64,000 nucleotides of DNA from assembly GCA_963782045.1 (NCBI GenBank), contig CAWAIR010000018.1, positions 310,001-374,000 on the forward strand. Reading direction: 5' to 3'. The notes under the pieces were generated by a model, which ran no database searches, was not told the origin of the DNA, and was given only the letters and a program-made list of their open reading frames with translations. The translations under genes and the position numbers were made by a program. This DNA is from CAVSRC01 sp963782045. Its GTDB lineage: Bacteria > Pseudomonadota > Alphaproteobacteria > Rhizobiales > Kaistiaceae. Shown piece after piece: positions 28,108-36,237 of the stretch (the stretch's first letter is position 1; each line of letters begins with the position of its first letter).

Positions 28108-29157
28108 TCAGCCGGACGCCGGTCCCAGCTCCTTGATCGCCAGCGCCACGATGTCCTTGCCGATCTTGTCAGCGAACTGATCGTAGACCGGCCGGGTGGC
28201 GGCGACGAACTTCGCCTTGTTCTCCGGCGAGATGTCGTTGACCGTGAGCAGGGTCTCGAGCTTCTTCTTGGCGCTCGCGATGTTCTTCGGCTGCTCCGCC
28301 CACAGCCAGTCGGTCGCCTTCTTCATGCCCTGGGAGAGGATCTGCTGCTGCTCCGACGACAGGCGGTCCCACGATCCCTTGTTCATGCCGACCATGAAGA
28401 AGTCGGTCACGTGCTCGTCGAGCGAATAGTACTTCGACACCTCGTAGAGCTTGGCGTCGATCAGATCGGGCATGGGATATTCGAAGCCGTCGACGACGTT
28501 CTGCTGGAGGGCCAGGTAGAGCTCCGACGGGGCCATCGACACCGGCGTCGCACCGAGCGCGGTGAACGCGGCCAGATACACCGGGCTGCCGATGACGCGC
28601 ATCTTCAGGCCCTTCACGTCGTCCGGCGTGTTGATCGGGCGCACCTTGTTGCACATGCTGCGCGAGCCCATCAGCCAGCCGCCGTGGAACTTGAACCCGG
28701 CCTTCTCGCCGGCCGCGAACACCTTCTGGCCGAGTTCGCCGTCGAGCGCGCTGTGCAGGCGATCGATCGACGAGACGATGTAGGGCAGCGTGAAGACGTC
28801 GGCCTCGGCAAAGGACCTGGCGAACCACGCCGGCGTCGACAGCGCCAGGTCGATGGTGCCGGCCTGCAGCGCGGACTGCTGCTGGTTGGCGTCGCCAAGC
28901 GTCGCGTTGGGGAAGTTCTGGACCTTCATCGCGCCCGACGAGAGGCTGTCGACCTCCTTCGAAAGCATCTCCATGGCCCTCGTGTAGATCGAATCCACCG
29001 GCTGCTGGCTGGAGAAACGGAGAACCTTCGTCCCCGCCGCGAGCGCCGGCATGGAAATCGACGCCGCCGTTCCAGCTACAGCCGCAGCAGCCGTGAGCTG
29101 GAGGAACTGCCTCCGGCTCGCCCCCTGCTGAATCAACTGCTTCCTCTCATGTTTCAT
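28108..29157 (-). CDS. dctP: TRAP transporter solute-binding protein (DctP family)
   Basis: 349-residue periplasmic TRAP binding protein with a twin-arginine-like signal (SRRQFLQL, Arg15-Arg16). The conserved GLKMRVIGSPVYL and VDGFEYPMPD blocks are present. The ATG follows AGGAGG. No DctQM genes adjoin it; the pair at 18026-19872 lacks a binding protein and shares its operator type, so they may be partners. The downstream amidase suggests that the ligand or a derivative carries an amide. Confidence 0.95.
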   Translation of the reverse strand: MKHERKQLIQQGASRRQFLQLTAAAAVAGTAASISMPALAAGTKVLRFSSQQPVDSIYTRAMEMLSKEVDSLSSGAMKVQNFPNATLGDANQQQSALQAGTIDLALSTPAWFARSFAEADVFTLPYIVSSIDRLHSALDGELGQKVFAAGEKAGFKFHGGWLMGSRSMCNKVRPINTPDDVKGLKMRVIGSPVYLAAFTALGATPVSMAPSELYLALQQNVVDGFEYPMPDLIDAKLYEVSKYYSLDEHVTDFFMVGMNKGSWDRLSSEQQQILSQGMKKATDWLWAEQPKNIASAKKKLETLLTVNDISPENKAKFVAATRPVYDQFADKIGKDIVALAIKELGPASG

Positions 29158-29308
29158 CGGAACGTTCTCCTCCTGCTGAGTTATTGGAGCTTGCCGTGCC
29201 GATCCGCATCCCCCCGTGAAGCTACGGATATGTTGCACGACCCCAAGGGGACCTGTGGTTCTACTGGGGGCCCGCCGAACACTAGACCCGGCTCTTTGAA
29301 TGGCAAAA

Positions 29309-29345
29309 TCGATTTTTCGTGCCCTTCTCAGTAAGAAAATCCTAT
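29309..29345 (-). promoter_or_regulatory. Putative LysR-type two-part operator (TRAP binding protein)
   Basis: TCGA (29309-29312) at the centre of the palindrome AAAATCGATTTT, then 18 bases, then the degenerate T-N11-A box GTAAGAAAATCCTAT (29331-29345). Orientation matches the minus-strand binding-protein gene (start 29157). It lies in the divergent region shared with the aldolase at 29535, which it could also control. Confidence 0.55.
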
Positions 29346-29534
29346 CACCCATGCTGTTTCCAGCGGCCGCAACAGCGGCTATTGACGGCGGCGAAGCTTC
29401 CGCCGAGACGCCGGGAGCCGGACACCAACGAACCCGGGAGGGACGGCGTGCCGCCAACTTTCACCGATCCGACCGATGCGCCAGCGAGCGGTGCAGCCGC
29501 ATCGTCGCAACCCACCAGCGGAGCGGAGGGACAC

Positions 29535-30329
29535 GTGTCGAAGCCGCGCAATATCGTTAGGGAGAAACTGGGGCGGGACGAAGTCGTCGCCTCGATGATC
29601 GTCCGCTTGGTCGAGGCGCCAGCAATCGCCACGCTCGCCGCCCACTGCGGGTTCGACACGCTCTATGTCGATCTCGAGCACAGCCCGCTGTCGCTGCAGA
29701 CGACGAGCGCCATCTGCACGGCTGCCCTCACCGCCGGCATCACCCCCTTCGTCCGCGTCCCCGCGGTCGGTCCCGAATTCGTCTCTCGCGCTCTCGACGG
29801 CGGCGCCCTCGGCATCATCGCGCCGCACATCGAATCGGCCGCGGCGGCAAAGGCGGTCGTCGATCTCTGCCGCTACCCGCCTCTCGGCAAACGCTCGCCG
29901 GGCGGTCCGCTGCCGCATTTCGGCTACCGCAATCCCAAGGCTTCCGAGGCCTTCGGCGCCCTCAACGAGGCAACCACCGTGGTGGTGATGATCGAATCGG
30001 GCGCCGCCGTCGAACGGCTCGACGAGATCGCCGCCGTGCCCGGCGTCGATATCCTGCTGATCGGCAGCAACGATCTCAGTTCGGATCTCGGCATCCCCGA
30101 CGATCTCGGCCATCCGCGCGTGCGCGAGGCGATCGAGAAGACGGTGGCCGCCTGCCGGCGGCACGGCAAGCACGCCGGCATCGGCGGCCTCGGTTCGCGG
30201 CCCGATCTGGTCAGCGAAGCCGTCGCCAAGGGGGTCCGCTACGTGTCGATCGGCGCCGACCTCACCTTCCTCATGTCGAGCGCCATCGAAGCGGCCCGCT
30301 TCGTCCGCGAACTGGCGCCGAACGGCTAG
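29535..30329 (+). CDS. HpcH/HpaI-family aldolase
   Basis: 264-residue class II (metal-dependent) aldolase that splits 2-oxo-4-hydroxy acids into pyruvate and an aldehyde or semialdehyde. Family features are GFDTLYVDLEHSPL, the catalytic-region arginine in VRVPAVG, the metal ligand Glu in MIESGAAVE and the Asp in IGSNDLSSDLG. I start at the GTG preceded by GGAGG at six bases; the longer frame runs through the promoter. It is followed by an alpha/beta hydrolase 15 bases later. Confidence 0.93.
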   Translation: MSKPRNIVREKLGRDEVVASMIVRLVEAPAIATLAAHCGFDTLYVDLEHSPLSLQTTSAICTAALTAGITPFVRVPAVGPEFVSRALDGGALGIIAPHIESAAAAKAVVDLCRYPPLGKRSPGGPLPHFGYRNPKASEAFGALNEATTVVVMIESGAAVERLDEIAAVPGVDILLIGSNDLSSDLGIPDDLGHPRVREAIEKTVAACRRHGKHAGIGGLGSRPDLVSEAVAKGVRYVSIGADLTFLMSSAIEAARFVRELAPNG

Positions 30330-30344
30330 CGGAGAGAACGACAG

Positions 30345-31097
30345 ATGCCCGAATTGCAGGTTGGCGACGCCCGCATCACCTATGAGGAATACGGCAGCGG
30401 CTATCCGGTCTTCCTGATCGCGCCCGGCTTCCTCAGTTCGCGCATGGAGCGCTGGCGGATCAATCCGGCGAAGCCGGACGTGCCGCAGGACTTCCTCAAT
30501 CCGGTCGACCACCTCGCCGACCGCTTCCGCCTGATCACGCTCGACGTGCGCAATGCCGGCGCCTCGCGCGCCCCGGTCGGTCCAACCGATTCCTGGCACA
30601 GCTACGTCGCCGACTTCCTGGGGCTCGTCGATCACCTGGGCATCGGGCAGATGCACGTCATGGGCGCCTGCATCGGCGTCTCTTTCGCCTTTGCGCTCGC
30701 CGCGGCGCGGCCCGGGCTGGTGAGCGCGCTCGTCCTGCAGAATCCGATCGGACTGCACGAGAACCGCGCCGCGATCGACGGTGAGTTCGACGCCTGGGCG
30801 AAGACCGCCGCCACCTTCCCCGAGGTCGATGCGGCCGCTCTGCCGGGATTGCACCAACGCCTGTTCGGCAACGACTTCCTGTTCGCCGTCAGCCGGGATT
30901 TCGTCGGCTCCTGCAAGCTGCCGATCCTGCTCATGGGCGGCAGCGACACCATGCACCCCAAGGCCATCTCCGCCGAGATCGCCAGGCTGGCGCCGCAGAG
31001 CGAGATCGTCGATCCCTGGAAGGGGCCGCAATACAAGCAGGCCGCCATGGATCGCGTCCGCGAATTCCTCATTCGCACCCAGCCGCCGACCGCATAG
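30345..31097 (+). CDS. Alpha/beta hydrolase with cysteine at the nucleophile position
   Basis: 250-residue alpha/beta-hydrolase fold protein. The nucleophile elbow reads GACIG, placing Cys109 where serine is usual, as in dienelactone hydrolases. The region where the catalytic histidine normally falls (after SEIVDPWKGPQYKQ) has no histidine, so the triad may be incomplete or rearranged. It is cotranscribed with the aldolase upstream. It could be a lactonase, a thioesterase-like enzyme, or a non-hydrolytic family member. Confidence 0.85.
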   Translation: MPELQVGDARITYEEYGSGYPVFLIAPGFLSSRMERWRINPAKPDVPQDFLNPVDHLADRFRLITLDVRNAGASRAPVGPTDSWHSYVADFLGLVDHLGIGQMHVMGACIGVSFAFALAAARPGLVSALVLQNPIGLHENRAAIDGEFDAWAKTAATFPEVDAAALPGLHQRLFGNDFLFAVSRDFVGSCKLPILLMGGSDTMHPKAISAEIARLAPQSEIVDPWKGPQYKQAAMDRVREFLIRTQPPTA

Positions 31098-31244
31098 CGC
31101 GCCCCCGGGCGGAGACCGGTCCTCGCGGCTTCCCGCGACGGCCGGCCGCGCCCGTCCCATGCTTGCGTACCACCGCTGCGCCGTCCATCCGTGGTCGGCA
31201 ACGGTGCAAAAAGCGCCCAAATGCGCGCCCGGTGAAAGATTAAA

Positions 31245-31281
31245 TTGATCAACGCGCCCTGCCATAATAACGTTGGTCTAT
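31245..31281. promoter_or_regulatory. LysR-type box next to the second LysR gene
   Basis: The box ATAACGTTGGTCTAT (31267-31281) ends one base before the LysR start codon; at 18 bases to its left lies TTGA (31245-31248) in AAATTGATC, a one-base variant of the TCGA element. The position suggests autoregulation. The upstream part of 31098-31282 holds no gene. Confidence 0.4.
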
Positions 31282-31282
31282 C

Positions 31283-32182
31283 ATGGAGCCGACCCTCGCC
31301 CAGATCCGGGCCTTCGAGCGCATCGTCCGCCTCGGTAGCTTTCACGCGGCGGCCGGTCAGCTCGGGCTGACCCAGCCGAGCGTTTCGCAGCGCATTCGCG
31401 ACCTCGAGGAGACGCTGGGCGTCCAGCTCTTCATCCGCCGGGGCCCCACCACGAACCTCACCGCCGCCGGCACCGCGCTCATCGCCTATGCCGACCGGCT
31501 GCTCGATACGACCAGCGAGATGCTCGAGCGGTTTCGCGAGCGCGACCCGCTGAAGGGCGTGCTGCGCCTTGGGCTCAACGAGAGCTTCGGCCTCCTCTGC
31601 CTCACCGATCTGCTCAGGCGCCTGGAAGAGAGCCACCCCAATCTCAAGACATCCGTTCAGGTCGGCGACACCGCGACGGTCAGCGCCCTGCTCAACGAGC
31701 GCCAGCTCGACGTGGCGGTGGTTTCCGAACCGGTGCTCGACGATCACATCGCGCGCGAGCCGCTCGGCACCAACGAACTCGGCTGGTTCGCGGGCAGCGA
31801 CTTCGACGCGCCGCAGCGGGTCCTGTCACCGGTCGATCTGTGCAGCTACCACCTGGTCATCACGCCGCCGCCGGCCCGTCTCCACACCACCGCCTGGCGC
31901 TGGTTCGGCAGCACCGGTGCGGTGCCCACCCGGCTGAGCATGTGCAACAGCCTGTCCGTCACCATCCAGGCCATCGAGAACAATCTCGGCGTCGGCCTTG
32001 TCCCGGTTGGCGTCATGCGCGACGCGGTCAGCCGCGGCACCGCCCGCCGGCTGCTGGTCTCGCCGCCGGTGCCCGGCCACAACGTCTGGATCTGTCATCA
32101 GTTGACTGACTCCGGACCCAGCATGCAGGCGCTGACGCGGCTGGTCCGCGACGTCGCCATGGAGCACCAGGCCTTCATCTAG
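31283..32182 (+). CDS. LysR-family transcriptional regulator
   Basis: 299-residue LysR-type regulator, paralogue of the protein at 20050-20949 with near-equal length and matching helix-turn-helix (TQPSVSQRIRDLE). The effector domain differs more, suggesting a different inducer but a similar DNA site. It follows the aldolase-hydrolase pair on the same strand and converges with the hydrolase at 32226. The start ATG directly follows a LysR-type box. Confidence 0.94.
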   Translation: MEPTLAQIRAFERIVRLGSFHAAAGQLGLTQPSVSQRIRDLEETLGVQLFIRRGPTTNLTAAGTALIAYADRLLDTTSEMLERFRERDPLKGVLRLGLNESFGLLCLTDLLRRLEESHPNLKTSVQVGDTATVSALLNERQLDVAVVSEPVLDDHIAREPLGTNELGWFAGSDFDAPQRVLSPVDLCSYHLVITPPPARLHTTAWRWFGSTGAVPTRLSMCNSLSVTIQAIENNLGVGLVPVGVMRDAVSRGTARRLLVSPPVPGHNVWICHQLTDSGPSMQALTRLVRDVAMEHQAFI

Positions 32183-32225
32183 GCCCGGGGCGCGCGTCGC
32201 TCGGCCGCAATCGGGCTTACGTGTC

Positions 32226-33071
32226 TCAGGATTGCGGCGCTTCGTTCGCTGCGTCCACGAACGCGGCCAGCTCGCGATTGAACCGCTCGGCCTGCTCGTA
32301 GAATGGCGAGTGGCCGCAGTTATCGTACCACGACAGCCGGGCGTGGCCGATGACCTCCCCGATCATCTCGGCCGCCACCGGAAGCACCAGCCTGTCGTCC
32401 CGGCCATGGCTGACGAGGGTAGGAACGGTGACGGTGCGCAGCGCACGGCGGCAGCTCTCCACGTCCGTTCGCCAGCCGCCGATGGCATCGTGGACCGCCG
32501 CCGGCACCATCGTGTTGTAGGCGATCGCCAGGTGGAAATCGTCCTCGTCCGGCAGCGCCAGAAAGCAGGCGCTGAGGAAGACGATGCTTGCCCGGATGCG
32601 CTCGCCGAGGTCGTCCGGCCGCTTCTCCAGGTTGGCCAGCGAGCCCGCGCCGAGGACGGACGGATCTTCGATCGCCCGGGAGGAAACGATGTTGATGCCG
32701 GCCAGGTGCCCGTCGCCATGGTCCGCCACGTATTGCCGGAGCACCCGCCCGCCGAGCGACCAGCCGATCGCCACCGGCCGCCGCAGCGCCGTTGCTTCGA
32801 TCACCGCCGCCACGTCGTCCGCCCACCGTCTGCCTTCCACGTAGCAGGCCGGATCGGTGGGCTTGTCCGAATCGCCGTGGCCGCGGAGGTCGAAGGCGAC
32901 CAGCCGGAACCGCTCGGCCAGCCCGCTGTCGAACTGGCGCGCGAAGCAAAGATGGGCCTGGGCCATCCCGTGGATGAAGAGGATCTCGGGACCGTCCGGG
33001 TCGCCCCATTCATGGGCGGACAGGTGCACCCCGTCGGGCGTTTCCACCCGGTGGCGCACATGGCGCCTCAC
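32226..33071 (-). CDS. Alpha/beta hydrolase
   Basis: 281-residue hydrolase with GWSLGG nucleophile elbow (Ser105), acidic residue in HGRDDRL and histidine in NCGHSPFYE, so the triad is complete. It is closely related to the hydrolase at 5294 and probably arose by duplication. Its start overlaps the TetR stop by four bases. It is the last gene of the amidohydrolase-TetR-hydrolase unit. Confidence 0.92.
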   Translation of the reverse strand: MRRHVRHRVETPDGVHLSAHEWGDPDGPEILFIHGMAQAHLCFARQFDSGLAERFRLVAFDLRGHGDSDKPTDPACYVEGRRWADDVAAVIEATALRRPVAIGWSLGGRVLRQYVADHGDGHLAGINIVSSRAIEDPSVLGAGSLANLEKRPDDLGERIRASIVFLSACFLALPDEDDFHLAIAYNTMVPAAVHDAIGGWRTDVESCRRALRTVTVPTLVSHGRDDRLVLPVAAEMIGEVIGHARLSWYDNCGHSPFYEQAERFNRELAAFVDAANEAPQS

Positions 33072-33742
33072 CCGCGCGTCCCCCGGTCACGCCTGGCGAA
33101 GACATGGACGGCGCCGTCGAGAAACGCGTCGACCTTGAGGCCGACCACCGTCGAGAGGCTGCCGCCGAACGTGTCGCCATGCAGCCAGCGGCGAAACGCG
33201 ACGTGGTAGATGGCGCCGTGGAGGGACTGCACCAGCTCCATCTCGCGCCGCGTCACCGCGTTGGGGCGGCCGGAGCCGCCACATTCCCGGCGGATCGCGC
33301 GGGCGATGCGCCTGAGGATGCGCCTGGTCAGGGCATCGTAGTAGCGGGTGTTGAACGTCGCCCGGCTCAGCCCGCTGAACAGGAACAGGCGGACGTGCTC
33401 GTAGGTGAGCACGACCGCCGAATAGTCGGTGTAGAACTGCTTCAGCCTCTCGCGCACCGGGATCGAATCGTCGTCGAGAAACGCCTCCCAGCTCGGGTTC
33501 CAGTTGCGGGTCATGAGCCGATCGTAGATGCGCTCGATCAGCGCATCCTTGGTCGGGAAGTACTTGTAGAGCAGTGGTTGGGCGATGCCGATCCGGCGGG
33601 CGAGCTCGACCGTGCTCGCCCCCAGACCCTGTTCGGCGAAATAGGCCGACGCCGCCCGCAGGATGATCTCCTCGCGATCGGCTCCGGCCATCCGGCTCGC
33701 CCGCCGCCTGCCGATGCGCTCGGCCCTCATCCCCTCACCCAT
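33068..33742 (-). CDS. TetR-family transcriptional regulator
   Basis: 224-residue TetR-type repressor. The helix-turn-helix spans about residues 41-65 (STVELARRIGIAQPLLYKYF), followed by a long helical ligand-binding domain. The start could also be 12 bases later (220 residues); neither has a clear ribosome site. It is sandwiched between an amidohydrolase and an alpha/beta hydrolase and overlaps the latter, so it probably autoregulates this small unit. Confidence 0.9.
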   Translation of the reverse strand: MGEGMRAERIGRRRASRMAGADREEIILRAASAYFAEQGLGASTVELARRIGIAQPLLYKYFPTKDALIERIYDRLMTRNWNPSWEAFLDDDSIPVRERLKQFYTDYSAVVLTYEHVRLFLFSGLSRATFNTRYYDALTRRILRRIARAIRRECGGSGRPNAVTRREMELVQSLHGAIYHVAFRRWLHGDTFGGSLSTVVGLKVDAFLDGAVHVFARRDRGTRG

Positions 33743-33785
33743 GGTGAGTGTGCGCCGCGCGGCCGCTCTGGTTCGCCGACGGACA

Positions 33786-34637
33786 TCAGAACCCGTAGAG
33801 CACGGCGGGATTGTCGACGAGAATGCGCTTGCGGGTTTCCGCGTCCGGCACCCAGCTTCCGAGCAGATCGAGCAGTTCCGCGTCCGTCGCCAGCTTGCCC
33901 GGCAGGTTGGTGTGCGGCCAGTCGCTGCCCCAGACGCAGCGCCCTGGCGCCCGCTCGATGAAACGCCGCGCCAGCGGCGCCACGTCGGCATAGGGGTAGC
34001 CGGCGAGCGAATTGCGATAGCCGACGAGCTTCACCCAGGCCCGCTCGCGCTCGAGAAGATCCAGGATGGCGACGAGCTTGGCGTCGTCCGCAGGCGTGTC
34101 GGCCGGCAGGCCGCCCATGTGATCGAAGACCACCGGCACCGGCAACTCGGCGATGACCGGCAGGAGTTCCTCGAGCACCTGCGTCGGCAGGTACATCTCG
34201 ATGTGCCAGCCCACCTCGGCGACCGCCTTGGCGACACCGGGCAGCTCGGACACCGACGGCCCGCCCCGCGCCGTCGCGATGAAGCGCGCCGCACGAATGC
34301 CGGCTTCATGCAGCCGCCTCAGCTCGGCCAGGCTGATGCTCGCCGGAACCATCGCCACGCCGCGCGCGCGGTCGACGCCGAATTCATCGATCGCCGCCAC
34401 CGTGCACCGGTTGTCGGCGCCATAGACGCTCGCCTGGACGATGACCATGCGCTCGATGCCGAGCGCGTCGGCCATCTGCCGATAATCGCCGCACAACGCG
34501 TCGGGGGGCGTATAGCTTCTGTCCGCGACGTAGGGAAACCTGTCCTCGGGGCCGAGTATGTGGAAATGGCAATCGCAGGACAGCCGAGGCGCCACCAGGG
34601 ACGGCTTGTGCCGGTCGGATGCCTTTTCATTTTCCAC
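33786..34637 (-). CDS. Amidohydrolase-family protein (2-pyrone-4,6-dicarboxylate lactonase-like)
   Basis: 283-residue TIM-barrel hydrolase of the LigI-like amidohydrolase group. CDCHFHILGP carries the paired histidines (His24, His26), VFDHMGG the next histidine, and WGSDWPHTN the catalytic aspartate. Members open lactones such as 2-pyrone-4,6-dicarboxylate in aromatic catabolism. I use a GTG with GGGAG eight bases upstream; a TTG 15 bases earlier has no ribosome site. Divergent from the SDR at 34979. Confidence 0.9.
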   Translation of the reverse strand: MENEKASDRHKPSLVAPRLSCDCHFHILGPEDRFPYVADRSYTPPDALCGDYRQMADALGIERMVIVQASVYGADNRCTVAAIDEFGVDRARGVAMVPASISLAELRRLHEAGIRAARFIATARGGPSVSELPGVAKAVAEVGWHIEMYLPTQVLEELLPVIAELPVPVVFDHMGGLPADTPADDAKLVAILDLLERERAWVKLVGYRNSLAGYPYADVAPLARRFIERAPGRCVWGSDWPHTNLPGKLATDAELLDLLGSWVPDAETRKRILVDNPAVLYGF

Positions 34638-34826
34638 GGCAGGTGCTCCCAATTTGTCGTGACCACGGTCGCAGTTAGTTAGCGCCCCATCACCAGTCGC
34701 GCAAGCGAAGGCGCCGCTCGCCGCGCGGTCATGACCGCGTGAGTAACGTCTGCTCCTTGGCTCAATACTGCCGCTGATCCGCGGAATGCCGGTGACTCAT
34801 GGCCCCGGCCCGCCGTTCTTCTGGTG

Positions 34827-34852
34827 ATCGGTTTTTTCTATGTTGGTGATAG
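34827..34852. promoter_or_regulatory. LysR-type boxes in the divergent amidohydrolase/SDR region
   Basis: Two overlapping T-N11-A boxes: ATCGGTTTTTTCTAT (34827-34841), almost identical to the box before the ABC operon, and the symmetrical CTATGTTGGTGATAG (34838-34852). No TCGA element is found at the 18-base spacing, so this site is weaker evidence. The rest of 34653-34978 holds no gene. Confidence 0.4.
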
Positions 34853-34978
34853 GCCACTCACCGGTTGACACAATTGGCCGTCGTTGCCATGACTCCGGCC
34901 TCTTGCGCGGCATCGCCCGGGCGGCCCGCCGACGGGATTCGGCTGCGCTTTCCAGAGATCGACAACGGAGGAATTTCC

Positions 34979-35815
34979 ATGCGCACTTGGCTGGTCACGG
35001 GCGCTTCGCGCGGGTTCGGCAGGACGATCAGCGACGAGGCCTTGCGGCGCGGCGATCGCGTCGTGGCGGCGGCGCGCACGCTCGATCATCTCGATGACCT
35101 TGTCGCCGCCAATCCCGAGCGCGTGCTGCCGGTGGCGATGGACGTGACCGACGATGCCGCCGTCCGCACCGCGGTCGACAAGGCGGCCGGTTGGACGGGC
35201 ACCATCGACGTCCTGGTCAACAATGCCGGCTATGGAATCCATGGTGCCGTCGAAGAAGTGGACGCCGACGAGACCGCCAAGATCTTCGACGTCAACGTCT
35301 TCGGCCTGCTGCGCGTGACGCGCGCCATCCTGCCGATCATGCGCAAACAGCGTTCCGGCCATATCGTCAACATCAGTTCGCTGGCCGGGCTGGTCGGCGG
35401 AGCCGGTTCGGGCATCTACGCCTCCACCAAGTTTGCCGTCGAAGGACTGTCGGAAGCCATGATGCACGAGGTCCGCCCGCTCGGCATCCGGGTGACGCTC
35501 ATCGAGCCGGGACCGTTCCGCACCGACTTCAACGGCAGCTCGATCCAGATCGCCCGCGCCAAGATCGCGGACTACGACGCGACCGCCGGCGAACGCGGCA
35601 TCGCCTTGCGCGCGGCCTCGGGCAAGCAGCCAGGCGACCCCAAGCGGGTCGCCGAGATCATCTGCGACGTCGTCGAATCCTCCGAGCCGCCGCTTCATCT
35701 CCCGCTCGGCAATCCGGCCGTCGAGCGCGTCGGCAAGAAGCTCGCGGCCCTCAATAAGGAGCTGAACAAGTGGGAGCCGGTGTCGCGCTCGGCGGATTTC
35801 GGCGCGGCCGGCTAG
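34979..35815 (+). CDS. Short-chain dehydrogenase/reductase
   Basis: 278-residue classical SDR. TGASRGFG (7-14) binds the cofactor; NNAG (81-84), Ser134, Tyr147 and Lys151 (YASTK) form the usual active site. Sequence type is that of the SDR oxidoreductases with a variable C-terminal lid. The ATG follows GGAGG at eight bases. It is the last catabolic gene before the mobile element boundary at 35926. Substrate unknown. Confidence 0.94.
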   Translation: MRTWLVTGASRGFGRTISDEALRRGDRVVAAARTLDHLDDLVAANPERVLPVAMDVTDDAAVRTAVDKAAGWTGTIDVLVNNAGYGIHGAVEEVDADETAKIFDVNVFGLLRVTRAILPIMRKQRSGHIVNISSLAGLVGGAGSGIYASTKFAVEGLSEAMMHEVRPLGIRVTLIEPGPFRTDFNGSSIQIARAKIADYDATAGERGIALRAASGKQPGDPKRVAEIICDVVESSEPPLHLPLGNPAVERVGKKLAALNKELNKWEPVSRSADFGAAG

Positions 35816-35925
35816 GCCGCCGGCTTCTTCCCGACGCAAGTGGACGCGCTGCCCCGGTGCCGTCCACGGCCTTGCCGGGGCATCGCGTGCTTGGGCGCGG
35901 ACCATCGCCCGCCGCTTTCATGGGC

Positions 35926-35975
35926 TTTTGGTGAGCGCGTCGGGGCTCGAACCCGAGACCTGCTGATTAAAAGTC
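35926..35975 (-). repeat. Attachment-site repeat, left copy (tRNA-Lys 3' fragment)
   Basis: Fifty bases identical to 46127-46176. On the minus strand it reads from the anticodon region of tRNA-Lys through the T-arm, acceptor stem and CCA, then four A bases. The 5' half of a tRNA is absent here, so it is the fragment left at the far side by integration. Confidence 0.9.
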
Positions 35976-36023
35976 CCTTCTGACGGTAACTCTCAACCCT
36001 TTGCGTTTCCTCGCTTCCGGGCC

Positions 36024-36231
36024 GTGTCCGCTCTGAACGCGTTGACACACGCTAGCTTACTTATTGACAAATCAGGACGCGACGCGCCATTTGGCGGACA
36101 CGCCACGCCGTCACAGGGACGGACACAGTGCGGACACGGGCCTACTGATCGAACCGGCAATTCGACCGCTCGAAGGTGGCAATCCGCCCGCTGACAGAAA
36201 TCAGCGGGACCGCAGCGGACACAACGGACAC
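36024..36231. repeat. Cluster of GCGGACAC octamers in the left arm
   Basis: Exact copies start at 36024 (reverse), 36094, 36130 and 36215, and one-mismatch copies ACGGACAC at 36119 and 36224. They fill the 208 bases between the left repeat and the integrase. Similar octamers recur in the right arm and after the helicase gene. They may be integrase arm-binding sites or replication iterons. Confidence 0.6.
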
Positions 36232-36237
36232 GAACCG

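Noticed and set aside
35926..35975. Second tRNA-Lys gene
   Set aside because: Only the 3' half is present; D-arm and 5' acceptor strand are missing. It is the attachment-site duplicate.
36024..36231. CRISPR array
   Set aside because: The octamers are irregularly spaced, in both orientations and far too short; no repeat-spacer periodicity and no cas genes.
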